Of a DNA stretch of 16,328 nucleotides, positions 7,827-13,771 are shown piece after piece. The notes below the pieces were generated by a model. It saw only the letters and a program-made list of their open reading frames with translations, ran no database searches and was not told where the DNA came from. The translations under genes were made by a program, and so were the position numbers. Source of the DNA: [Eubacterium] yurii subsp. margaretiae ATCC 43715. Its GTDB lineage: Bacteria > Bacillota > Clostridia > Peptostreptococcales > Filifactoraceae. The DNA lies in the NCBI GenBank assembly GCA_000146855.1, contig GL405246.1, positions 664,188-680,515 on the forward strand, in the 5' to 3' direction. Position 1 is the stretch's first letter; each line of letters opens with the position of its first letter.

Positions 7827-8459
7827 ATGTCAATTGCACAAGATGTTTTTTTTATTCCAGATGATATAGATACAGGATTGGCGACTGGAGTATATAGTAG
7901 AATTGGCAGTGTAGTAAGATGGGCAATCGGTCCTAATAAGGGACAAATAGTAAAACACCTTAAGTCGATTGACTTACTAGCAACAGAGCAGGCACAGGGC
8001 GTTGGTGTTAAAGCATTGCAGTTTGTAAAACAGCATAAAAAAGGAACCATAATTGCAGTAGCAGGTGCAGCAACTGTTGGCACTGGTGTTTGGGTTTATA
8101 ATAAAGTAAAAAATCTTGAGTCAAAGGTTGTGAAAGAATTTAGAGCTGCTTTAAGGGTGTATATTGAAGCAATTCGAAATGGCAAAATGGATGTTGAAAA
8201 GATAAATAATCTCATGGATAGGTTAGATGCACTTAAAGCACATAAGGATTATTCTAAAATTAGCATTCAATTAACAACTGAAGAATTGGAAATTTTAGTT
8301 GGACAAATATATGATTACACAATTAGACTCACAGAGGATAATAATATCAGTTTAACAGATGAGGAACGAATTTTTTCTAAGTCCAAGAGTAGTGATTCAA
8401 TTATTAATCTGCAGTCTTATTTAAGAACACAGAAACGTATATTTGAAGAAGTGGCATAA
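7827..8459 (+). CDS. Protein with one hydrophobic segment, caspase-cassette partner
   Basis: This 210-aa protein has no family name I can give. Residues 1-50 are soluble with Gly/Val-rich strands (VYSRIGSVVRWAIGPNKGQI); residues 73-90 are a Gly/Ala/Val-rich hydrophobic stretch (GTIIAVAGAATVGTGVWV) flanked by KKGT and KVK, long enough to cross or insert into a membrane; residues 94-165 are helical and charged, possibly coiled; the tail is Ser/Lys-rich. There is no signal peptide. AGGAGGT at 7813-7819 fixes the start. It is the last gene before a strong terminator, downstream of the caspase. A plausible but unproved idea is that the protease cleaves it to release a membrane-active fragment; it could instead be a membrane tether or an immunity partner. 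Confidence 0.75.
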   Translation: MSIAQDVFFIPDDIDTGLATGVYSRIGSVVRWAIGPNKGQIVKHLKSIDLLATEQAQGVGVKALQFVKQHKKGTIIAVAGAATVGTGVWVYNKVKNLESKVVKEFRAALRVYIEAIRNGKMDVEKINNLMDRLDALKAHKDYSKISIQLTTEELEILVGQIYDYTIRLTEDNNISLTDEERIFSKSKSSDSIINLQSYLRTQKRIFEEVA

Positions 8460-8466
8460 CAAAGAA

Positions 8467-8513
8467 CTCCCCATCACCGGATTGATTCGTTTCCAGTGAT
8501 GAGGAGCCCTTTT
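8467..8513 (+). terminator. Rho-independent terminator of the caspase cassette
   Basis: Fourteen-base arms at 8467-8480 and 8493-8506 pair at 12 positions (core CATCAC / GTGATG), with a 12-base loop, followed by CCC and four T (8510-8513). It begins eight bases after the stop codon of the 210-aa protein and separates the cassette from the following insertion sequence. Confidence 0.85.
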
Positions 8514-8577
8514 GTAGCTTTAGCGGAAATAAACCCCCAGTTCAGCTGGGGGAATAAAATTCTTTAGATAAAAGTAG

Positions 8578-8635
8578 CCTCCTTTTGCTATAATAAATAT
8601 AGGTCCGCCAACCTATAATAAAAAGCAAAAGGAGG
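8578..8635 (+). promoter_or_regulatory. Stem-loop sequestering the tnpA ribosome binding site
   Basis: Perfect 12-base arms CCTCCTTTTGCT (8578-8589) and AGCAAAAGGAGG (8624-8635), with a second perfect inner stem TATAGGT/ACCTATA (8598-8604, 8611-8617). The right arm contains the GGAGG ribosome binding site of tnpA. In IS200 of Salmonella a 5' stem-loop is known to block transposase translation; the layout here implies the same restraint. Confidence 0.8.
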
Positions 8636-8643
8636 AAAGTCTA

Positions 8644-9075
8644 ATGCAAGACATAAATAGTTTATCACATTCTAAGTGGAGATGCCAGTATCATATTGTA
8701 TTTGCACCTAAATTTAGAAGGAAAGAAATATATGCAAAGATAAAAAGTGATATAGGAAAAATATTAAGAAAGTTATGTGAACAAAAAGGAGTAGAAATAA
8801 TAGAAGCTCAAGCATGTCCAGACCACATCCATATGTTAGTTAGTATACCTCCAAGTATAAGTGTATCACAATTTATGGGGTATTTAAAAGAAAAAAGTAG
8901 CTTAATGATATTTGATAGGCATGCAAATTTAAAGTATAAATATGGAAATAGACATTTCTGGTGTAGAGGATATTATGTAGATACAGTAGGAAGGAATAAG
9001 AAAGCGATAGAAAAATATATAAAAAATCAGCTACAAGAAGATATAATGAATGACCAACTAACAATAAAAGAGTAG
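8644..9075 (+). CDS. tnpA: IS200/IS605-family transposase TnpA (Y1 HUH)
   Basis: This 143-aa single-strand DNA transposase is full length for the family. It has the N-terminal family phrase KWRCQYHIVFAPKFRRKEIY (11-30), the HUH metal motif His61-Ile-His63 in CPDHIHMLVSIPP, WCRGYYVDTVG (106-115), and the catalytic tyrosine Tyr125 in KYIKNQ with Gln129 following. It works as a dimer, cleaving hairpin-marked ends on one strand. Nothing in the frame suggests decay, so the element may be active. Translation is likely held down by the stem over its ribosome binding site. Confidence 0.95.
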   Translation: MQDINSLSHSKWRCQYHIVFAPKFRRKEIYAKIKSDIGKILRKLCEQKGVEIIEAQACPDHIHMLVSIPPSISVSQFMGYLKEKSSLMIFDRHANLKYKYGNRHFWCRGYYVDTVGRNKKAIEKYIKNQLQEDIMNDQLTIKE

Positions 9076-9149
9076 ATAGACCCGTTTACGGGTAAGTCAG
9101 TAAAGAACAATAATAAATAAAGTGAGACTGTGAAAAATTTTGTGTATGG

Positions 9150-9193
9150 AAACCCTCCTTCTAAGGGTAAAATAAACTTAAGAAGGAGGGTTT
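9150..9193 (+). promoter_or_regulatory. Stem-loop sequestering the IS256 transposase ribosome binding site
   Basis: Perfect 13-base arms AAACCCTCCTTCT (9150-9162) and AGAAGGAGGGTTT (9181-9193), loop of 18 bases. The right arm holds GGAGGG, the ribosome binding site for the ATG at 9198. Folding would hide it, so read-through transcripts from outside would be poorly translated. Confidence 0.75.
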
Positions 9194-9197
9194 TAAA

Positions 9198-10412
9198 ATG
9201 CCAAGGAAAAGACAAGAAACAAATAGAACAAAGATAGCAAGAATGTTAATAGAAGAATATAAACCAAATACAGTAAAAGATATCCAAGATGCAATAAAAG
9301 ACCTCCTAGGAGATACACTAGAAACAATGCTAAAAAGCGAATTAGATGAACATTTAGATTATGAATATGGAGATACTCCACTAAGCCTAAATACAAGAAA
9401 CGGATATAGTACTAAAAAAGTAAAATCATCAGCAGGAGAAATTGAGCTAAAAATACCAAGAGATAGACAAGGCACATTTGAACCATATGTAGTAAAAAAA
9501 TATGAAAAAGACATCTCAAATATAGAGCAACAAATAATATCAATGTATGCAAAAGGAATAACAACAAGAGACATATCAGGACACATAAAAGAGATATATG
9601 GATTTGGCTTATCACAAACGTTGATAAGCAATATAACAAACAAGATAATACCAACAATAGAACAATGGCAAAACAGACCCCTAGAAAGAGTATATCCGAT
9701 AGTATTTTTAGATGCAATACATTACAATGTAAGAGAAAATGGACAAATCGTAAAAAAAGCAGTATATATAGCATTAGGCTACAATATGCAAGGAAATAAA
9801 GAAATACTGGGAATGTGGATAGGAGAAAATGAAAGCAGTAAATATTGGCTAATGGTACTAAATCAGCTAAGAGATAGAGGTATAGAAGATATACTAATAA
9901 TATCAACAGACAATCTAGTAGGATTTAGTCAAGCAATAAGTGCAGTATATCCAAAAGCACAGATACAAAAATGTATAATCCACCAGATAAGAAACTCAAC
10001 AAAATATGTAACATACAAAGATATCAAAGAATTGATGAAAGATCTAAAGGAAGTATACAAAGCACCAACAGAAGAAGTAGCTATATTAAAGTTAGAAGAA
10101 TTCGAAGACAAGTGGGGAAAGAAATATCCAATGTGCGTATCAAGTTGGAAGAACAACTGGGCAGAACTATCAACATACTTCAAATATCCACAAGAGATGA
10201 GAAGATTGATATATACAACAAATGCTATGGAAAACTTCAACAGACAACTAAGGAAAGTAACAAAGAGTAAGACAATATATCCAAACGACTATTCGCTAAT
10301 GAAAAGTCTGTATCTTGCAATGGCAGATGCATCAAGTAAATGGAAGGGAAGGATAAGGAACTGGGACATGGTAATAGCTCAATTAAGTATATATTTTGAA
10401 GGGAGGATATAG
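9198..10412 (+). CDS. IS256-family (Mutator-type) DDE transposase
   Basis: This 404-aa transposase is of full length with no frameshift. The catalytic triad is readable: Asp172 in VFLDAIHYNVRE, Asp238 in ISTDNLVGF and Glu345 in TTNAMENFNRQLRK, with the family's Cys259-X2-His262 (KCIIHQIRNS) between the second Asp and the Glu. Early residues (SELDEHLDYEYGD, NTRNGYSTKKV) match the Mutator-type N-terminal region. It moves DNA by a cut-and-circle, copy-out mechanism in this family. GGAGGG at 9185-9190 lies inside a long hairpin. The long antisense open frames across this gene reflect its A-rich sense strand and are not genes. Confidence 0.95.
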   Translation: MPRKRQETNRTKIARMLIEEYKPNTVKDIQDAIKDLLGDTLETMLKSELDEHLDYEYGDTPLSLNTRNGYSTKKVKSSAGEIELKIPRDRQGTFEPYVVKKYEKDISNIEQQIISMYAKGITTRDISGHIKEIYGFGLSQTLISNITNKIIPTIEQWQNRPLERVYPIVFLDAIHYNVRENGQIVKKAVYIALGYNMQGNKEILGMWIGENESSKYWLMVLNQLRDRGIEDILIISTDNLVGFSQAISAVYPKAQIQKCIIHQIRNSTKYVTYKDIKELMKDLKEVYKAPTEEVAILKLEEFEDKWGKKYPMCVSSWKNNWAELSTYFKYPQEMRRLIYTTNAMENFNRQLRKVTKSKTIYPNDYSLMKSLYLAMADASSKWKGRIRNWDMVIAQLSIYFEGRI

Positions 10413-10424
10413 TATAGGGGCAAA

Positions 10425-10457
10425 ATCAAAACTACCAGCTAAGCCGGTAGTTTTGAT
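10425..10457 (+). terminator. Hairpin after the IS256 transposase, probable terminator
   Basis: Perfect 12-base arms ATCAAAACTACC (10425-10436) and GGTAGTTTTGAT (10446-10457), extended inside by GC pairing. The distal arm includes four T and the proximal one four A, so it could stop transcription both ways. Its CTACCAG...CGGTAG core also resembles the hairpin at 10570-10592, so it may instead be an IS200/IS605-type end. Confidence 0.6.
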
Positions 10458-10469
10458 TTACACAATAAA

Positions 10470-10592
10470 GGCTGCTTTAGCAGCAGCCTGAAAAATATTA
10501 TACAATTGGCGGACTTATTCGGTACCTCTTGAGAGGTTGTAAGTAATATGCCCTTATAGGGCTAGTGCAAACTACCAGTTCAACTGGTGGTT
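10470..10592 (+). repeat. Hairpin cluster resembling an IS200/IS605 end remnant
   Basis: Four stem-loops follow each other: GGCTGCT/AGCAGCC (10470-10488), ACCTC-TTGA-GAGGT (10524-10537), GCCCT-TAT-AGGGC (10550-10562) and AACTACCAGT-TCA-ACTGGTGGTT (10570-10592). The last shares a 13-base core, CCAGTTCAACTGG (10575-10587), with the left-end hairpin of the IS200 element (CCAGTTCAGCTGG, 8537-8549), differing at one base. No coding frame lies here. It may be a non-autonomous palindrome-associated element, or the right end of a lost TnpB-carrying IS605 element, whose guide RNA (omega RNA) folds from that end. Identity is inference. Confidence 0.45.
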
Positions 10593-10630
10593 ATGATTGT
10601 AAATTTTCAGTGAACTATCATATAAACAAC

Positions 10631-10659
10631 TTGTGCTTATCAACCAAATGGTTTATAAT
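10631..10659 (+). promoter_or_regulatory. Promoter with palindromic operator for the XRE-apeA-PLD operon
   Basis: TATAAT at 10654-10659, with TTGTGC (three of six -35 bases) at 10631-10636, 17 bases apart. The spacer contains the inverted repeat AACCA-AA-TGGTT (10642-10653) ending directly at the -10. A palindrome there is where an autorepressing XRE protein would bind, and the first gene downstream is such a protein. Confidence 0.5.
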
Positions 10660-10685
10660 GTAATGCATATTAGTGGAGGTGTATA

Positions 10686-10901
10686 ATTACAACATCGGAT
10701 ATGATCAGAACGTTGTGTGAGAACCAGAATATTAGTCTTGCGGAGTTGTGTAGGCGTATTGACCAGAAACCGCAGAATTTCAATAAAAAACTAAAAAGAG
10801 TTACAGTTTCCTTTGTGGAAATGATGGCAATTGCAAAAGCACTGGGAGTTGAATATGAGCAGGCTTTTGTGTTGTCGAATGGAGAGAAAATCGAGATTTA
10901 G
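10686..10901 (+). CDS. XRE-type (Cro/CI) transcriptional regulator, ATT start
   Basis: This small DNA-binding protein is mostly one helix-turn-helix: ISLAELCRRIDQKPQNFNKK holds the first helix, turn and recognition helix, followed by VSFVEMMAIAKALGVEYEQAF, typical of the Cro/CI fold. The nearest ATG, at 10701, stands 19 bases past the only ribosome binding site (GGAGGTG, 10675-10681), too far. Four bases after that site is ATT (10686), in frame, giving ITTSDMIRTL; related regulators, as I recall them, begin MTTSDMIR. I therefore call an ATT start, 71 aa (66 aa from ATG). ATT is a rare, weak initiator, so it may limit regulator dose, or be a mutated ATG. It leads the operon, 37 bases before apeA, and probably represses it. 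Confidence 0.7.
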   Translation: MTTSDMIRTLCENQNISLAELCRRIDQKPQNFNKKLKRVTVSFVEMMAIAKALGVEYEQAFVLSNGEKIEI

Positions 10902-10938
10902 TTGACCATACTTATATGATTTTACAGGAAGGGATTAT

Positions 10939-12456
10939 ATGGAAAGACATATTGGAACATGGTTCAAAGAAAATGAGCCTGAAAAACAAGAAGTAGCTGA
11001 ATTACTTATTGATGCTAATAATATAGAGTTTTATAGCCGATTTCATGGCGAAGTATTTCCAACTACTTTTATTGGTAGCGATGGCGAATATAGATATAAA
11101 GTGTTTGTAAACGGCTCCACTAAATCAAGCAATAATCGGTTGTTGAATTATACATCTTCACATAGAGTATTCTATGTTCTTCAGCAAAACTTTGGTTTTT
11201 CAAAAGGTATTGAGATATCTGGCATAAAAGAATTTTCGTTTTCAATTCCTGAACTCATAGATTGGTTAGGAATAAACACTGTATTTTATGGTAGTACAGA
11301 CATGGAAGATATGGCTGCTGGAGAGATGCATTTGGGGTCTATCATTATACATTCTGAAAATCCTCATATAGAATTGTATTTTGAATCAAAAAGCTTTAAT
11401 AACAGCCTTCGTGGTGATGATAGAACAGAAATAATTATAAAAAATGAACCCAGAATTATGGTGCAATACTTGGAAGCACAGGACATTCAAAGTATTATGA
11501 ACGATATCGAATATCTGATGCAGTTTTTTGGATTGCTTATTGGTACAGTAAGCATTGTAAAGGATATAAGACTGACTATAGAAAATCAAGATTTGAAAAG
11601 TTGGTTATACATAAACAGGGATTTGTCTTATAATACAACAAATAGAGATGTTCAGAATAAACCAAGAACATATCATTATGTTGTAGAAGAAAAATTACAA
11701 ACATATTATGCATACTGGAGATCTTTTTGTTTAGATGATTCTTATTCATTGTTAAGAAGAATATTTTTTTCTGCAAATGGAAAGAAAGATATTTTTTCAG
11801 AAGATATTTTTGTTGAATATATGAGAATATTGGATGGTTACCATACTCGTATTTCCGGAGATGAAGAAACAAGAGAAAAGATAAATTCCGCATTAAAATC
11901 ATCGACAAAGGAAATAAAAAAATTATTATTTACGGATGAAGGAAGACCGTTATTTGAGGATGCAATAAAAAGTGTTATTCCTGACTGGAAATATAATTCA
12001 AATCATATGAATCAGATAGCTGGATGGATTGCAGCAGGATTTCTTTCAAAAACATCATTATCACACCGTATGCAGGAAATTGATAATCAAAATCTGCAAA
12101 TAATACGAAAAAATGCAGTTCATATAGAAAACTTGAAACGTGATAAGTCGACTATAGAAGGAAAGTCCAAAGATGACTTAATAGAACTTTATTTTAAGGA
12201 ACTTGGGGATACAAGAAATTATTATTCTCACTACAAGTTAGATAAAACTGGTGTTTTAGAAAATGTACAAATGTGGGATTCGATAAATGTATTGAAAGCC
12301 ACAATCATTTCTCTATTTATGCGGCATATGGGCATGGATATAGAATTGATTCGAAAAATATTACAATTTGATAGCGAACTTAATTTTCAGACGATGTGTT
12401 TACGAAAAAATGGAGAGTACCCTTTTGCCCATCCAAGTAAGGTAGATGCACATTAG
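10939..12456 (+). CDS. apeA: ApeA-like HEPN ribonuclease (anti-phage)
   Basis: This 505-aa protein has the layout of ApeA, an abortive anti-phage protein: a large beta-rich N-terminal region (about 1-230, opening with a GTWF motif and FHGEVFP at 35-41) and a helical C-terminal HEPN domain. The HEPN nuclease signature R-X4-H is present as Arg426-NYYS-His431 in DTRNYYSHYK, preceded by helix DDLIELYFKELG. Such HEPN proteins dimerise and cut RNA, often tRNA, on infection. AGGAAGGG (10926-10933) precedes the ATG. It lies between an XRE regulator and a PLD-fold gene with short gaps and no terminator, so the three are likely one operon. The family call rests on memory of the domain pattern; specificity and trigger are unknown. 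Confidence 0.8.
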   Translation: MERHIGTWFKENEPEKQEVAELLIDANNIEFYSRFHGEVFPTTFIGSDGEYRYKVFVNGSTKSSNNRLLNYTSSHRVFYVLQQNFGFSKGIEISGIKEFSFSIPELIDWLGINTVFYGSTDMEDMAAGEMHLGSIIIHSENPHIELYFESKSFNNSLRGDDRTEIIIKNEPRIMVQYLEAQDIQSIMNDIEYLMQFFGLLIGTVSIVKDIRLTIENQDLKSWLYINRDLSYNTTNRDVQNKPRTYHYVVEEKLQTYYAYWRSFCLDDSYSLLRRIFFSANGKKDIFSEDIFVEYMRILDGYHTRISGDEETREKINSALKSSTKEIKKLLFTDEGRPLFEDAIKSVIPDWKYNSNHMNQIAGWIAAGFLSKTSLSHRMQEIDNQNLQIIRKNAVHIENLKRDKSTIEGKSKDDLIELYFKELGDTRNYYSHYKLDKTGVLENVQMWDSINVLKATIISLFMRHMGMDIELIRKILQFDSELNFQTMCLRKNGEYPFAHPSKVDAH

Positions 12457-12505
12457 AAAAAAGCCATAAGCCAATATACAGTAATCTAAGGAAGGAGATG
12501 GGAGT

Positions 12506-13387
12506 GTGGTAAGATGTTATTTTACTAATTTAGAGAATGTAGCAATTAGTGAACTGAAAAATACGCAAAAAAGTATAAAAGCTGCAGTGGCATGGATTAA
12601 CTTTAGTATTTATGGCGGCTTATTGAAAGAACTTTTGGAAAGGAATGTTAAAATAAAGATACTTCTAAATGATGATGGAATAAATCAACGATATTTAAAT
12701 GATATTCAGTACTTAAATAGTATTGGTGCTAATATTAGATTAGTGAATTTTACTGGTATTATGCATCATAAATTTTGTATACTAGATAAACGAATATGTA
12801 TGTTTGGTTCATTCAACTGGACTCAAAATGCAAATATTAGAAACATTGAAGATTTGAATATTTGTGACGAGGTTTCTTTTGTCAATAACTATTTACTTGA
12901 ATTTAAGGCATTATGGGATTTAAGTAAGACAGATATTAAACTGTTACGAAACCCACAGCATTGCGAAGTATGTAAGAACCCGATTATTAATGTTTTGTTT
13001 ATGGAGCAAGAGGGGGATAACGAAACCAAAGTCGATGTAATGCAACAGTGCGGATGTAGTCAAAGAATCGTCTATACTGATTTTTGTGATATTGGTGTTT
13101 ACAACAATTATTTGGCAGCAGTTGAGACATTTGATGATGATATTGCAATAGCTCAGCAAAGTGGGAATGAAATATTATTTTATCAGCTTGCGGCACAGCA
13201 GGATTTTGTGATTGCAAATTATTTATCTCTTGTAAGAACCAACAGGATGGGATTACCAATTATTCATGCTGTTGGAGTAAAGTCATGGAAATGGTACGAC
13301 AAACACGATGGTGATTTTGTTTATAAAATCATATGGAAAGAACGAGGAACAGAGCAATATGTAGAGGATGAATATCCAATAGAATAG
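12506..13387 (+). CDS. Phospholipase-D-fold protein with Cys-rich motif
   Basis: This 293-aa protein has a PLD-like domain at about 1-140 with one complete HKD motif, His87-X-Lys89-X4-Asp94 (MHHKFCILDKR), then GSFNWTQNA (101-109). With a single HKD it should work as a dimer, as do PLD-fold nucleases such as Nuc. After it come Cys153-X2-Cys156 and Cys182-X-Cys184, which could form a zinc ribbon, then an unrecognised C-terminal region of about 100 residues rich in aromatic residues near the end. The start is GTG: AGGAAGGAG at 12489-12497 is eight bases upstream, while ATG or GTG codons closer by run into a stop. It follows apeA by 49 bases. Nuclease or phospholipase activity against nucleic acid or membrane is possible; context favours defence. 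Confidence 0.82.
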   Translation: MVRCYFTNLENVAISELKNTQKSIKAAVAWINFSIYGGLLKELLERNVKIKILLNDDGINQRYLNDIQYLNSIGANIRLVNFTGIMHHKFCILDKRICMFGSFNWTQNANIRNIEDLNICDEVSFVNNYLLEFKALWDLSKTDIKLLRNPQHCEVCKNPIINVLFMEQEGDNETKVDVMQQCGCSQRIVYTDFCDIGVYNNYLAAVETFDDDIAIAQQSGNEILFYQLAAQQDFVIANYLSLVRTNRMGLPIIHAVGVKSWKWYDKHDGDFVYKIIWKERGTEQYVEDEYPIE

Positions 13388-13771
13388 TGTGGATATGTTT
13401 TCACAAAGCATTGAAACACAATGGATATTTTTCCATAAACGAACTGGCACTAAAATTGGTGATTTGACATTCATTCACTCAACTCTTGCCATGTGGAGTG
13501 AATAGCGTTGATACAAAGAAAAACATTTTAAAATAATTCAAAGTATATATTAAAAATGAAGCTATTATCTTGATCTCATAAAAAGTTATCATTGAATTAT
13601 TTATGAAATGAGTACAATCTTCTCGGTGTTAGAGGTCAATGGTAACATATCTAGTCTAAGAAAGAAGATATTATATGGCAGTAGTTATATATTGTGTAAA
13701 TAAATACTGTATTAACAAAAATTAATTGTCGAATTTTTAATCATTAAATAAATAGAGAGGTGGTAAATATA
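13388..13771. other. Gene-free region between the PLD and Nudix genes
   Basis: These 384 bases hold no supported gene. Visible are an eight-base inverted repeat ATTCACTC/GAGTGAAT (13473-13503) with no T-run, so an unconvincing terminator, and AT-rich DNA up to the ribosome binding site of the next gene (AGAGAGGTGG ending at 13763). No promoter with good spacing stood out. The length suggests that the Nudix gene is transcribed on its own. Confidence 0.5.

Larger units (their letters stand above)
8534..9093 (+). mobile_element. IS200-type insertion sequence (IS200/IS605 family)
   Basis: A single-gene element with the Y1 transposase and no TnpB gene, so of the IS200 group. The left end carries a perfect hairpin with seven-base arms and a TTCAG loop (CCCCCAG/CTGGGGG, 8534-8552). 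The right end carries ACCCG-TTTA-CGGGT (9080-9093) five bases after the transposase stop. Such imperfect-palindrome ends are what TnpA binds as single strands; there are no inverted terminal repeats and no target duplication, as expected. The exact cleavage points lie a few bases outside these hairpins and cannot be fixed without an empty site. It sits just after the terminator of the caspase cassette and has disrupted no gene. Confidence 0.85.
9121..10466 (+). mobile_element. IS256-family insertion sequence, right end unclear
   Basis: The core is an intact IS256-type transposase gene with a leader and trailer. The left end probably lies near GAGACTGTGAAAAATTTTGTGTA (about 9124-9146), which has the look of an IS256-family inverted repeat. 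On the right only TACACAA (10459-10465), the complement of the inner TTGTGTA (9140-9146), is matched; beyond it the sequence turns into hairpins unrelated to the left end. The right terminal repeat therefore seems lost, diverged or interrupted, and no target duplication could be found. Boundaries are approximate. Confidence 0.6.

Noticed and set aside
9359..9643. Second minus-strand frame (94 codons) over the same transposase
   Set aside because: Antisense shadow of an intact DDE transposase whose catalytic residues are all readable on the plus strand.
9412..9906. Long minus-strand open frame (164 codons) in the IS256 element
   Set aside because: It lies fully inside the transposase gene, is a run of Leu/Ile/Phe codons complementary to A-rich coding DNA, and has no ribosome binding site.
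10425..10592. CRISPR array
   Set aside because: The hairpins are not regularly spaced identical repeats and there are no spacers or cas genes nearby.
12999..13259. Minus-strand frame inside the PLD gene
   Set aside because: No ribosome binding site and no recognisable protein; the plus-strand PLD gene has a clear motif and start.
13473..13503. Inverted repeat after the PLD gene as a terminator
   Set aside because: Eight-base stem with a 15-base loop and no T-run on either strand.
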